A stretch of DNA of 64,000 bases from Alkalicoccobacillus murimartini (GCF_030813245.1 NZ_JAUSUA010000002.1:682001-746000); one strand, 5' to 3'. Positions 54,521 through 63,788 are shown, counted from the stretch's first letter. Notes: generated from the sequence alone by a model not told the origin. Made by a program: numbers and translations.

Positions 54521-55147
54521 ATGTCTAAAGTTTTATTTATCAAAGCCAATGACCGCCCTGCTGATCAAGCAGTAAGCGTTATGATGTACGATGCATTCCT
54601 TGCATCATATAAAGAAGCTAATCCTAGCGACACTGTTACAGAATTGGATCTTTTCAAAGCTGACCTTCCTTACTATGGTAATGAAGCAATCACTGCTAAC
54701 TACAAAAAGAGCCAAGGAATGGAATTAACAACAGAAGATCAAACGTTTATTGATCTTACAGAACAATACCTTGGTCAGTTCTTTGACGCTGATAAAATTG
54801 TTTTTGCTACACCACTATGGAATGGAACAGTTCCAGCACCACTTGTTACGTATATTTCGTACCTTGCACAAGCTGGACGTACATTCAAATATACAGCAGA
54901 AGGTCCAGTTGGACTTGCTGGCGATAAAAAAGTAGCTGTACTTGCTGCACGTGGTTCTGACTACGCTCTTGATTTCATGGCAGACGGTGAAATGGCTGTA
55001 CGCTTTGTGAACAGAAACCTTGCCCTTTGGGGTATTCTTGAGCCAACTGAACTAATTATCGAAGGTCACAATCATTACCCTGAGCGTTCTCAGGAAATTA
55101 TTGCTGACGGATTAGTAGAAGTAACAAAAGCTGGCGCTTCTTTCTAA
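54521..55147 (+). CDS. azoR: FMN-dependent NADH-azoreductase
   Basis: Flavodoxin-fold AzoR (208 aa): N-terminal strand VLFIKANDRPADQAVSVMMY with the FMN-phosphate loop, FATPLWNGTVPAPLVTYISY near residue 100, and a C-terminal ELIIEGHNHYPE block. It reduces azo compounds and quinones by two electrons, protecting from electrophiles. ATG 54521 follows GGAGGG by 8 nt; the 21 codons upstream in frame are not translated. Single-gene unit with a palindromic operator-like site. Confidence 0.94.
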   Translation: MSKVLFIKANDRPADQAVSVMMYDAFLASYKEANPSDTVTELDLFKADLPYYGNEAITANYKKSQGMELTTEDQTFIDLTEQYLGQFFDADKIVFATPLWNGTVPAPLVTYISYLAQAGRTFKYTAEGPVGLAGDKKVAVLAARGSDYALDFMADGEMAVRFVNRNLALWGILEPTELIIEGHNHYPERSQEIIADGLVEVTKAGASF

Positions 55148-55160
55148 TTGCTATAAAAAG

Positions 55161-55208
55161 AAAAAGCTGTCCCCTTCACGTCATGTGAAGAAGGGACAGC
55201 TTTTTTTA
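55161..55208. terminator. Bidirectional terminator between azoR and the SDR gene
   Basis: AAAAAGCTGTCCC...GGGACAGCTTTTT with an inner CTTCAC/GTGAAG stem; T-runs on both strands. Confidence 0.9.
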
Positions 55209-55209
55209 T

Positions 55210-55995
55210 TTAATCAAACATTAAAGGACGAGCGATCTTATTGATAGCCGCTCCATCCACCATTAACGTTTGTCCGCTCACGTATGTCGCTTCATCTGAA
55301 ACCATAAATAAGCAAGCATTCGCGATATCATCAACCGTACCAATACGTCCGAATGGTTGAAATTCAAGAGTTTGTCTGAATGCTTCCTCTGGATCTTCAA
55401 GGCTTGCAAATGTTTTTTGTAGAAGTGGTGTGTCAACAGAGCTTGGACATACAGCATTCACACGGATATTATGTGGACCTAAGTCAAGTGACATCTGGCG
55501 TGTCAATGCAGTCAGCCCACCCTTTGATGCAGCGTATGCTGCAAGCCTCGTAATCGTTTTTTCCGCATGCCATGATGCGATATTAACAATTGCACCACCC
55601 CCGCGCTTTTTCATTTCAGCGATGGTATATTTTGAGCATAAAAAAGCTCCAGTTAAATTCACACCAAGAATTTGCTGCCATTCTTCAAACGATGTATCTT
55701 CAACTGATTTTCGAACAGTTACTGCTGCATTATTAATAAGGATATCCACCCCACCAAATGCTTCTATAGCCTGATCGACTAACTTTGTCACTTGCTCCTC
55801 CTTGCTCACATCAGCTTGAACAAAAAGCGCCTCCACATCATTCTCTTTTAACTGATTTACTAAAGCGAGTCCTAGCTCTTCATTCACATCCGCCACAACC
55901 ACTTTTGCGCCTTCTCGTGCAAAGGTTCGGGCAATCCCCTCACCGATGCCTTGACTACCACCTGTAATGATTGCTACTTTATTTTTTAATCTCAT
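55210..55995 (-). CDS. SDR family oxidoreductase (glucose 1-dehydrogenase type)
   Basis: Classical SDR (261 aa): TGGSQGIGEGIARTFAREG nucleotide-binding motif at residue 11, NNAAVTV, catalytic Ser in NIASWHAEK and Tyr/Lys in YAASKGGL near 155, C-terminal GQTLMVDGG-like motif (TLMVDGAA). Resembles glucose 1-dehydrogenase/3-oxoacyl-reductase-like members; substrate undetermined. Has its own AGGAGG site; flanked by terminators on both sides, so it is a single-gene unit. Confidence 0.88.
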   Translation of the reverse strand: MRLKNKVAIITGGSQGIGEGIARTFAREGAKVVVADVNEELGLALVNQLKENDVEALFVQADVSKEEQVTKLVDQAIEAFGGVDILINNAAVTVRKSVEDTSFEEWQQILGVNLTGAFLCSKYTIAEMKKRGGGAIVNIASWHAEKTITRLAAYAASKGGLTALTRQMSLDLGPHNIRVNAVCPSSVDTPLLQKTFASLEDPEEAFRQTLEFQPFGRIGTVDDIANACLFMVSDEATYVSGQTLMVDGAAINKIARPLMFD

Positions 55996-56022
55996 ATGTC
56001 ATTCCTCCTCACGATTTAAAAA

Positions 56023-56046
56023 GGAACCCTACATGCATAGGGCCCC
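56023..56046 (-). terminator. Terminator after the 114-aa hypothetical gene
   Basis: GG(GG)CCCTA/TAGGG(TT)CC imperfect stem with a TGCATG loop on the minus strand, followed by TTTTT. Confidence 0.6.
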
Positions 56047-56055
56047 TCCAGTTTC

Positions 56056-56400
56056 TTAGTTTAAATTGCTCAAATCTAATTTGTACCCATTCTCATCATT
56101 ACTCTCTTTTTCAGGAGCATTAAAAAGTGTTTGCTTGTTGATCTTATGCTTCTCCGCTGCACGGTCAGCAAATGCATCTGCGATCTCCGTATCTTCATTC
56201 AACACAAACTCAAGCGCGTTAATCTGAGTACGAAGTCTTTGAACAGTACGATCAAGATAAATATAGACCTGTTGATCATACGAAGATAATTCTCTAAACG
56301 TCTTCTCATCAACCTGCATTTCCTTTACCTTCTTAATACAATGAACAAGCTCCCCACGAAGCTGATTACGCTGTTCTTTCACAACTGCAAGATCTCTCAT
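56056..56400 (-). CDS. Hypothetical helical protein, 114 aa
   Basis: No family recognised. The predicted product is largely alpha-helical with heptad-like hydrophobic spacing (LAVVKEQRNQLRGELVHCIK and YLDRTVQRLRTQINALEFVL), suggesting a coiled-coil hairpin, and a polar C-terminal tail. One cysteine. ATG 56400 is 9 nt from AAAGG and better than the in-frame GTG at 56409. Monocistronic, minus strand, between the SDR gene and the divergent NSS transporter. The 260 bases upstream hold only A/T-rich promoter-like sequence. Confidence 0.7.
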   Translation of the reverse strand: MRDLAVVKEQRNQLRGELVHCIKKVKEMQVDEKTFRELSSYDQQVYIYLDRTVQRLRTQINALEFVLNEDTEIADAFADRAAEKHKINKQTLFNAPEKESNDENGYKLDLSNLN

Positions 56401-56666
56401 ACATGCCACCCTTTCTAAAGATGCGAGTTATTCATATTGTCACGTTCCATCTAATTCTAGTATAGCTTTTTCAAGTAGGCTTTGAAAGGGGAAATATGCT
56501 AATTTTGTTTATCTCCCCTTCCCTCTAATGGTTAGACAAAATCTAAACTCTTCAGATAGTAAGAATAAAAAGACAATACTCCCAACATTCAGAACCTTGT
56601 TAATGCATACCTGCTCTGCTACCATGGAATAATGTTTTGAAGAGGAAATGAGAGGACTTATACATC

Positions 56667-58037
56667 ATGACGAACACAAATGAACAATGGTCATCAAAGC
56701 TTGGATTTATTTACGCAACCGCAGGAAGCGCAATTGGACTCGGCGCAATCTGGAAATTTCCATACATAGCTGGAATGAGCGGTGGCGGTGCTTTCTTTAT
56801 TCTATTCCTATTATTAACACTATTCTTAGGAGTTCCTTTACTCATTGGGGAGTACGTCTTAGGCAGACATACTGGAAAAGACGCTATTCTGACGTATAAA
56901 AAATTAGCCCCACGCTCTCCTTATCAATTAACTGGCTGGTTAGGAGTCATAGCCTGTTTTCTCATTCTTTCTTTCTATAGTGTGATTGGAGGATGGTCTC
57001 TCCTTTATCTCGGATCATCACTCACTGGCCAATTGTCGGGGTTAACATTAGGTGAATCTCAGAATTACTTTGATAATCTCATTGCTAACCCTGCTCTTGC
57101 CCTTGGTGCTCAGTTAACCTTTCTGTTGCTTGCAGCATTTGTCGTAGCTAAAGGAATTCAGAAAGGCATTGAAAAGGTGAGCAAGTGGATGATTCCATCC
57201 TTACTTGTACTGCTCGTGATCTTAGCTGTCTATTCCCTTACGCTTGACGGAGCCGCTGAAGGTATTCGCTTCCTACTCTACCCTGATTTCTCCGCTATTG
57301 ATGGAGAAACCGTATTGTTTGCTCTAGGACAATCCTTTTTTGCTTTATCTGTAGGTGTATCCGTTATGGTCACTCTAAGTTCTTACGCATCAAAAAAGCA
57401 GAATCTACCGGCATCTGCCATGGTTTTAGCAGTCATGAATATCTTTGTTGCTTTACTTGCTGGTCTTGTGATCTTTCCTGGTGTCTTTACTTTTGGTTTT
57501 ACACCTGAAGAGGGTCCAACGTTAATCTTTGCTGTTCTACCAGCTATTTTTGAACAAATGGCATTTGGTCAGCTTCCGCTTATCGCCTTTTTTGTCTTAT
57601 TCCTTTTTGCTGCATTAAGCACGGCCTTTTCATTACTTGAAATTATTGTAGCTGCTTTTGTACGAGGAAACCAAACGAAGCGAAAACGCGCCAGCTGGAT
57701 TTTTGCTATTCTAGTCTTTATCGTTGGGGTACCCTCCGCACTATCATACGGCTTACTCTCAAACCTAGAGATAGGAGAGCGTTCCTTTTTTGATACAGTG
57801 GATTACGTTACGAGTAACATTCTTATGCCTTTAGGAGCTTTGTTAATCTGTCTCATGATTCCACGAAAAATAAGCAAAGAGATCTTATGGCAAGAGTTCA
57901 CTTCTGGATCAAACGCCGGAAAACGACTATTCGCCTTGTGGTTTGCGTTAATAAAATACGTCGTACCTTTAGCCATCTGTATTGTATTTATCGATCAGTT
58001 ATTCGGTCTAAATCTCGTTACGATTATATTTGGCTAA
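56667..58037 (+). CDS. Sodium-dependent transporter (NSS/SNF family)
   Basis: Neurotransmitter:sodium symporter-type transporter (456 aa) with about 11-12 helices, of the bacterial YocR/YhdH kind. Helix 1 has the signature FIYATAGSAIGLGAIWKFPY with the unwound GSAIGLG sodium/substrate site; helix 6-8 region GQSFFALSVGVSVMVTLSSY follows the family pattern. Amino-acid uptake coupled to sodium is the usual role. A Na+-driven carrier is common in alkaliphiles, but this is not specific evidence. Confidence 0.93.
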   Translation: MTNTNEQWSSKLGFIYATAGSAIGLGAIWKFPYIAGMSGGGAFFILFLLLTLFLGVPLLIGEYVLGRHTGKDAILTYKKLAPRSPYQLTGWLGVIACFLILSFYSVIGGWSLLYLGSSLTGQLSGLTLGESQNYFDNLIANPALALGAQLTFLLLAAFVVAKGIQKGIEKVSKWMIPSLLVLLVILAVYSLTLDGAAEGIRFLLYPDFSAIDGETVLFALGQSFFALSVGVSVMVTLSSYASKKQNLPASAMVLAVMNIFVALLAGLVIFPGVFTFGFTPEEGPTLIFAVLPAIFEQMAFGQLPLIAFFVLFLFAALSTAFSLLEIIVAAFVRGNQTKRKRASWIFAILVFIVGVPSALSYGLLSNLEIGERSFFDTVDYVTSNILMPLGALLICLMIPRKISKEILWQEFTSGSNAGKRLFALWFALIKYVVPLAICIVFIDQLFGLNLVTIIFG

Positions 58038-58040
58038 CCG

Positions 58041-58079
58041 GCTGGTTTAAGTTCAGTAAATTACTGGACTTAAACCAGC
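58041..58079 (+). terminator. Terminator after the NSS transporter gene
   Basis: GCTGGTTTAAGTTCAG/CTGGACTTAAACCAGC stem (one G-T pair) with a 7-nt loop and a T-rich tail. Confidence 0.8.
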
Positions 58080-58120
58080 TTATTTTCTATTTTATTTATT
58101 AAAATGATTTTTAAATACAC

Positions 58121-58150
58121 TTGACTTTATAAAGTTATTTAAAGTAATAT
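58121..58150 (+). promoter_or_regulatory. Promoter of the GH35-GH78 operon
   Basis: -35 TTGACT (58121-58126), 18-nt spacer, -10 TAATAT (58145-58150); predicted start about 58157, directly at the cre box. Confidence 0.55.
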
Positions 58151-58157
58151 ACGCCTA

Positions 58158-58171
58158 TGAAAGCGGTAACA
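58158..58171 (+). promoter_or_regulatory. cre box of the GH35-GH78 operon
   Basis: TGAAAGCGGTAACA fits TGWAANCGNTNWCA at all 14 positions and lies at about +1 to +15 of the predicted promoter, a strong roadblock position. Confidence 0.8.
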
Positions 58172-58234
58172 ATTAGATACGTTCGATTTATGTTAACTCA
58201 ACATCAAAATAATTCTTTATAGGGATGGTTATAG

Positions 58235-60577
58235 ATGCAGATAGATCATAAAGAAACGATCATTTTAACTAAGGAAAAAAACTCATTTACACCGGCTTTA
58301 CCAGCATTGCAAGGGAAGAATCTCCAGGACGAGATGCTTCACTTTTCCAATCATTTTATGATGGTAAACGACAAACCTGTCTTCGGAATATGTGGAGAGT
58401 TTCATTTCAGCCGTTATAATCACACGAAATGGGAAGACGAGCTTTTAAAGATGAAAATGTGTGGGGTTACGATTGTTCCAACGTATGTAGTTTGGAATCA
58501 CCATGAGGAGATTAAAGGAGAGTTTGAATGGAAGGGGTCTAAGGATTTACGTACATTTATTCAGCTTTGCGGAAAACATGGTCTACAATGTATTTTACGA
58601 ATCGGCCCTTTTGCTCATGGAGAAGTTAGGAATGGTGGCCTTCCAGATTGGCTTTATGGTGAACCCTGCCGTGTAAGAAGCAATGATGCTCGCTATATCT
58701 ATTATGTTGAACGTATGTACAATGAAATCGGAAAGCAAGCTGAAGGGCTTATGTATAAGGATGATGGTCCTGTCATTGGTATTCAGCTTGAGAATGAATT
58801 CTATCACGCCGGGGCTCCTTGGGAACTAACAACTGGTACAAGCAACGAGTGGGTTTCAGCTGGTGAAGATGGCGAAGCACACATCCTATTACTAAAAGAG
58901 TTAGCCATTCAAGCAGGTTTGGTCACTCCAATCTACTCGGCTACTGGTTGGGGTGGAGCATTAGCGCCAACTGAAGAAGTTCTTCCGTTATGGGGCGGTT
59001 ATGCTTTTTGGCCATGGGTTTTCTATGATGAGACTGTACGTGAGCACCCAATCACGCCGGAGTTTATTTATCGTAATTACAATAGTACAACCTACAATTT
59101 TGATCCGAACTATGATCCGCAATCCATTCCATTTGCCTGCTGTGAAATGGGAGGCGGTATGACCGTTTTTTATAATTATCGATTCAGTCTGCCCTATAGA
59201 AGTGTTGAAGCGATGGCTAATATTAAGGTTGCCGGTGGATGTAATTTCGTTGGGTATTATGTATTCCACGGAAGCTCAAATCCTAAGGGGAAAACAACTC
59301 CTTATTTAAATGAGAATGCTACACCAAAAATATCGTATGACTATCAAGCTCCTATCGGAGAGTTTGGCCAAATACGAGAATCATATAAACGACTAAAGAG
59401 ACAGCATTATTTTTATAAAGACTTTGAAGACAGCTTCTGCCAGACAACGACTGTTTTGCCTCATAATACAGATGATATGAGACCAGATGACGTGGATACT
59501 TTACGCTATGCATTACGAGTCAATGAAGGTAAGGGATTTATTTTTATTAATAACTATCAGGACCATATACAATCTCCCGCGAAAGACAATATTTCATTAC
59601 AAATTCAAATTGAACAAAAGAAATTGCACATTCCTCATGAAGGTGGGTTTTCCATAGGTGAAGATGTTAGTTGTATTTTACCTTTTCATCTAACAATCTC
59701 AGATGTGCAGCTTGAATATGCAACAGCGCAGCTTATGAAAAAGGTTAAACTATCTGATCATGAAGACGCTTATTTCTTCTTTCACCCTTCTGGTATGAAG
59801 CCAAGTTATCGATTCGAGAAACAGAATATTGATCGTGTCACCCTTTCAGATGGAGATGTACAAATGGAAAGCAGCCATTATACAGTAACACCCACTGAAG
59901 AGATGTTAACAAGAATAGATATTCATTCCAAGCAAGGTAAACTCATTCGAATCTATACGATGACAGATGAACAAAGCTTACATTTTTGGTCATTTGAATG
60001 GAACGGAAAACCACATGCCATTTTATCAGAAGCAGCCCTTATCGTTGAAGAAGATCGTGTTCGCTTTGAGTCTGAATCTGAGGTGCTTCAAGTAACAGCG
60101 ATAGATGAACTGATATCGCCAGCACTCGCATCATTTTTCACAGAGAGATCAGACCATATGTTACTACATGAGTATTCTATCAAAAAAGAGAAGATAACGT
60201 CTGAACCGATTTTAGAATCGATCGATCATAGGCGGACCCTCATTACTATTCCAAGTGACATCTTTAGTCAATGTAAAGAAGTGTTACTAAACATCTCTTA
60301 TGACGGGGATATTGGGTACGCATTCATTAATAATGAATTAGTACATGACAATTTTAACAATGGTGATGTCTGGCAAATCGGGTTAAGTCATTTAGAGGCA
60401 GAGCTGCTACATGATCCAATCTATCTTCAAATCTCACCATTAAAAGAAGGACGTAAGGTAAAAAGTGATTCACCGATGGCCGCAAGAACTGAAATCGCTA
60501 ATAAAGAGATTGCAGACATAAAATCTATCTCATTAGAGCCAGTTTATGAATTTGAAGTCTTAACTAACAGAAAATAG
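58235..60577 (+). CDS. GH35 beta-galactosidase
   Basis: Family 35 retaining glycosidase (780 aa). TIM-barrel motifs: FGICGEFHFSRYNHTKWEDE near residue 50, VWNHHEEIKGEFEW near 88, LRIGPFAHGEVRNGGLPDWL near 128, acid/base Glu188 in IQLENEF and nucleophile Glu304 in FACCEMGGG. The C-terminal half is beta-rich. No signal peptide, so cytoplasmic. First gene of a two-gene operon with a GH78 rhamnosidase; the pair would act on galactose- and rhamnose-bearing plant oligosaccharides such as arabinogalactan or rhamnogalacturonan-I side chains (inference). Confidence 0.92.
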   Translation: MQIDHKETIILTKEKNSFTPALPALQGKNLQDEMLHFSNHFMMVNDKPVFGICGEFHFSRYNHTKWEDELLKMKMCGVTIVPTYVVWNHHEEIKGEFEWKGSKDLRTFIQLCGKHGLQCILRIGPFAHGEVRNGGLPDWLYGEPCRVRSNDARYIYYVERMYNEIGKQAEGLMYKDDGPVIGIQLENEFYHAGAPWELTTGTSNEWVSAGEDGEAHILLLKELAIQAGLVTPIYSATGWGGALAPTEEVLPLWGGYAFWPWVFYDETVREHPITPEFIYRNYNSTTYNFDPNYDPQSIPFACCEMGGGMTVFYNYRFSLPYRSVEAMANIKVAGGCNFVGYYVFHGSSNPKGKTTPYLNENATPKISYDYQAPIGEFGQIRESYKRLKRQHYFYKDFEDSFCQTTTVLPHNTDDMRPDDVDTLRYALRVNEGKGFIFINNYQDHIQSPAKDNISLQIQIEQKKLHIPHEGGFSIGEDVSCILPFHLTISDVQLEYATAQLMKKVKLSDHEDAYFFFHPSGMKPSYRFEKQNIDRVTLSDGDVQMESSHYTVTPTEEMLTRIDIHSKQGKLIRIYTMTDEQSLHFWSFEWNGKPHAILSEAALIVEEDRVRFESESEVLQVTAIDELISPALASFFTERSDHMLLHEYSIKKEKITSEPILESIDHRRTLITIPSDIFSQCKEVLLNISYDGDIGYAFINNELVHDNFNNGDVWQIGLSHLEAELLHDPIYLQISPLKEGRKVKSDSPMAARTEIANKEIADIKSISLEPVYEFEVLTNRK

Positions 60578-60617
60578 ATTCATAAAAGAAACAATGATAA
60601 AAAGCTGGAGGGAACAC

Positions 60618-63305
60618 ATGAAAACAATCACAGCGATAAATCTAACAGTAGAACAGCTGCAAGCACCTTATGGAATAGAGTCACATAAACCGTTATTGGG
60701 CTGGGGATTCTCTAATTCAACAGTAAGAGGAAAAAGACAGACTGCCTATCAAATTCTTGTATCTACTCACGAGTCCTTATTAAACGAAGGTAACGCTGAT
60801 ATGTGGGATAGTGGAAAAGTTTATTCAAATCAGCATCAATTCATTAACTATGAAGGTCATATCTTATTACCTGAAAAAAAGTATGTATGGAAAGTTTGCT
60901 TATGGGATGAAAATGACGATGAAAGCAGCTGGAGTGAAGATTCCAATTGGACAATGGGGGTTATGAGCCAGGAATGGCAAGCCGATTGGATTGGTTTAAC
61001 GCCCTCTATACAAGACGGATGGAAAGAAGATACATGTGAAGAGCCTATGCCCTTATTTCGGCATGAATTCTCTATTCAATCATCACCTATTCGAGTGCTC
61101 GCTCACGTAAGTGGACTAGGTCAATATGAGTTTCGTTTAAACGGGGTTAAAGTAGGTGACGCTGTTCTTGAACCAGGCTGGACAGATTATGATCAATCCT
61201 GTTTGTATCATTCTTATGATGTCACTTCCTATATAAATCAAGGTGATAATGCGGCAGGAATCATGTTAGGTTGCGGTTTCTATCACGTTAACGGCCAAAC
61301 AAAAAGGTATGTAAAATATGAAGGTAGCTATGATCTACCAAAATGTATTATTCGGCTTACTATAGACTATTCGAATGGCGAAACGGAAACGATTGGCACT
61401 GGCTCACATTGGGACATAGGTAGAAGTCCGATTGTCTTTTCTTCAATCTACGGTGGAGAAGATTATGATGCACGCTTACTACAAGAAGGGTGGGACAAAG
61501 TTGGATTTGTCGATTCAAATGATCACTGGAGATCAGCCCCTGTAGTACGTCCTCCAGAAGGAAAGCTCTGTAGTCGAATCATTCCACGAAATAAAATAAA
61601 AGAAACCATCGTAGCAAAGAAAATTGAGGTCAATAGTCAGGCTATAGAATTATATGATTTGGAAAAAAACATCTCTGGCTGGCCACGCATCCGTATTAAA
61701 GGAGAAAAAGGTTCATCCGTGACACTTGTTACTGGGGAACTACTTACTAGTGATCATCATGTAGATCAATCTATGATTGGAGAACCAGTCTCCTTTACGT
61801 ATACATTAAAAGGTGAAAATGAGATTGAAGATTGGGCACCTCAATTTACGTATCATGGATTTCGATATGTACAAGTTAGTTATAGCTATCAAGAAGAACC
61901 ACCAGAACTACTAAGTGTAAAAGGAGAAATGATTTACCCTGAAGTGGAAGAGGTTGGAGACTTTCAATGTTCGAATTCTGAATGGAATGCCATTCATGAA
62001 ATCATTAATACCTCTATTAAAAGTAACATGAAGAGTATATTTACAGATTGCCCGCACCGTGAAAAGCTTGGGTGGATAGAACAGTTACATTTAATGGCCC
62101 CATCGATTTTTTACAACTTCAATGTAGCCCCATTATACGAGAAGATCTTTATCGACCTTGAGGAAGCTCAAGAAGAGAATGGTTTTGTACCAAATATAGC
62201 TCCTGAATATGTGGAATTTGAAGATGGTTTTCGCGATTCACCAGAATGGGGAAGTTCTTTCGTTATTGGTCCCTGGTATCACTATAATTGGTACGGGAAT
62301 GATACGGTCTTAAAGAGACATTACACTCAGATGATTAAATATGTTGAGTATCTAGTATCTCGTTCTACAGAAGGAATTGTCCATCACGGATTAGGTGACT
62401 GGGGGGATTTAGGAGAGGTTCCTGATGACAATCAAGGATTTGCCGTTCATACACCCATTGCCGTAACCGCAACCGCCATGTTGTTTGAAACTAGTCGAAT
62501 TCTGGCCGACATCGCTCAACTACTTGGCTATCACGAAGATGTATTGAGGTTTAGGACCCTTTCAGATGAGACAAAGAAAGCATTTAATCAAGCATTTTTT
62601 AATAAAAGCACTTCTTTTTATGCAACGAATAGTCAAACATCAAACGCTACGGCCCTAGCTCTCGATCTAGTATCAGAAGTCGATACATCACACGTTTTAT
62701 CTAATCTAATCACTGAGTTAACAAATAATAAGTATGTGATCACATGTGGTGAGGTAGGACATCGATACTTATTATCAGCATTATCTACATATGATAGATC
62801 TGATATTGTGGAGAAAATGCTTCAGCAATCGAATGAGCCTTATTATAGGTTTCTAGTGAACAACGGTGCAACGAGTTTAACTGAATTTTGGGATGGACCT
62901 CTGACTGGCCATTCACACAATCATATTATGATGGGACACATAGAGGAATGGTTTTATGCTCAACTAGGGGGCATTCAGATTAATTATTCTCAAAGAGAAG
63001 CCGTGCATCCGATTCTCATTTCACCTTTTATCGCTGAACATGTCGATTGGGTTAAAGCAAATCACAAAATAGCAGCAGGATGGATCCATACTCATTGGAA
63101 AAAGAATGATGACCAATTACTAGTAGACGTTACGATTCCAGCTAATACGAAAACAGTGATTGCTCTACCTGTTACTAAAAACGAAGAAGTAACAGAACGA
63201 GAAATAGGTACAATCAATGAAGAGATAAAAACAATAAATGGAGTCAGTCGCATGTATATTCACGTTGGATCAGGGATGTACAATTTTAATATAAAGAAGG
63301 TTTAG
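60618..63305 (+). CDS. GH78 alpha-L-rhamnosidase
   Basis: Family 78 inverting alpha-L-rhamnosidase (895 aa). N-terminal beta domains (WDSGKV near residue 57; FRLNGVKVGDAVLEPGWTDY near 175), then an (alpha/alpha)6 catalytic domain with FTDCPHREKLGW near 475 containing the acidic residue block, WGDLGE near 600 and a C-terminal beta domain. The chosen ATG follows GGAGGG by 6 nt; eight codons upstream in frame are unlikely to be used. No signal peptide. It releases L-rhamnose for rhaB-rhaA-rhaEW. Starts 40 nt after the GH35 gene. Confidence 0.93.
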   Translation: MKTITAINLTVEQLQAPYGIESHKPLLGWGFSNSTVRGKRQTAYQILVSTHESLLNEGNADMWDSGKVYSNQHQFINYEGHILLPEKKYVWKVCLWDENDDESSWSEDSNWTMGVMSQEWQADWIGLTPSIQDGWKEDTCEEPMPLFRHEFSIQSSPIRVLAHVSGLGQYEFRLNGVKVGDAVLEPGWTDYDQSCLYHSYDVTSYINQGDNAAGIMLGCGFYHVNGQTKRYVKYEGSYDLPKCIIRLTIDYSNGETETIGTGSHWDIGRSPIVFSSIYGGEDYDARLLQEGWDKVGFVDSNDHWRSAPVVRPPEGKLCSRIIPRNKIKETIVAKKIEVNSQAIELYDLEKNISGWPRIRIKGEKGSSVTLVTGELLTSDHHVDQSMIGEPVSFTYTLKGENEIEDWAPQFTYHGFRYVQVSYSYQEEPPELLSVKGEMIYPEVEEVGDFQCSNSEWNAIHEIINTSIKSNMKSIFTDCPHREKLGWIEQLHLMAPSIFYNFNVAPLYEKIFIDLEEAQEENGFVPNIAPEYVEFEDGFRDSPEWGSSFVIGPWYHYNWYGNDTVLKRHYTQMIKYVEYLVSRSTEGIVHHGLGDWGDLGEVPDDNQGFAVHTPIAVTATAMLFETSRILADIAQLLGYHEDVLRFRTLSDETKKAFNQAFFNKSTSFYATNSQTSNATALALDLVSEVDTSHVLSNLITELTNNKYVITCGEVGHRYLLSALSTYDRSDIVEKMLQQSNEPYYRFLVNNGATSLTEFWDGPLTGHSHNHIMMGHIEEWFYAQLGGIQINYSQREAVHPILISPFIAEHVDWVKANHKIAAGWIHTHWKKNDDQLLVDVTIPANTKTVIALPVTKNEEVTEREIGTINEEIKTINGVSRMYIHVGSGMYNFNIKKV

Positions 63306-63321
63306 GTAGAGTAGACAAAAG

Positions 63322-63361
63322 AAAACGACGAGCGTTCCTATTAAGGAATGATCGTCGTTTT
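63322..63361. terminator. Bidirectional terminator after the GH78 gene
   Basis: AAAACGACGA/TCGTCGTTTT arms with an inner TTCCT/AGGAA stem; T-runs on both strands, so it can end the convergent small-peptide transcript. Confidence 0.88.
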
Positions 63362-63456
63362 GGTCTGTCTATCTACTTTTATTCCAGCCACTTTTCGTTA
63401 GTTAATTCCCTAAAATCTACTTTAAATATAGTGAACGAATTTCTACCTGTGAATAG

Positions 63457-63600
63457 TTATTTTTCTAAATTAACTTTACCTGAAGGTGTATAGATTGGCT
63501 CTGGTTCCGGATCTGATTCAGCAAAAGCGGTCTGTGAATGAAACGTAACAACCGAAAAAAGAACAACTGATAGAATGAAAAGCTTACTAAACATTTTCAA
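63457..63600 (-). CDS. Secreted 47-aa peptide precursor (Phr-like architecture), unknown
   Basis: TTG at 63600 is 8 nt after GGGAG; an ATG two codons later is 14 nt away. The product has a textbook Sec signal (MKMFSKLFILSVVLFSVVTF) with a signal-peptidase site at AFA/E near residue 27, leaving a 20-residue mature peptide: acidic Pro-Glu repeats and a C-terminal IYTPSGKVNLEK. Size, leader and short tail resemble Phr/NprX/PapR pro-peptides of Bacillus, but no Rap/RNPP receptor gene is in view, so the signalling role is only a possibility. Minus strand, alone before a terminator shared with GH78. Confidence 0.55.
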   Translation of the reverse strand: MKMFSKLFILSVVLFSVVTFHSQTAFAESDPEPEPIYTPSGKVNLEK

Positions 63601-63698
63601 TTCAAACACTCCCAATTTAAGTTTGTTTGTAATTCATTTGAATAACTAAACGTCATAAACTGCAGGGTTGTTTCAGAACCATCTCGTTGTTGAAGAGA

Positions 63699-63788
63699 TT
63701 ATGTCGAATCTTCGGATGCCTCAGCCTTGCTTTGAACCTTATAGGTACACCATTCTACACACATGATTCCAACTAACATTGAGGTCAT
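63699..63788 (-). CDS. 29-aa ORF with duplicated Shine-Dalgarno/start
   Basis: ATG 63788 follows AGGAGG by 3 nt; a second ATG three codons on is 12 nt away. The product MTSMLVGIMCVEWCTYKVQS plus an acidic tail has two cysteines. A 14-bp unit containing AGGAGGTTAATGA is duplicated (63784-63797 and 63798-63811), so a second ATG at 63802 gives MIGG and a stop that overlaps the 63788 start (TAATG), a coupling signal. It may be a leader for the secreted peptide gene about 100 nt downstream. Whether it is translated is unknown. Confidence 0.35.
   Translation of the reverse strand: MTSMLVGIMCVEWCTYKVQSKAEASEDST

Noticed and set aside
63306-63456. Coding sequence between GH78 and the secreted peptide gene
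   Set aside because: Apart from the bidirectional terminator, the segment is A/T-rich with stops in all frames and no start signal.
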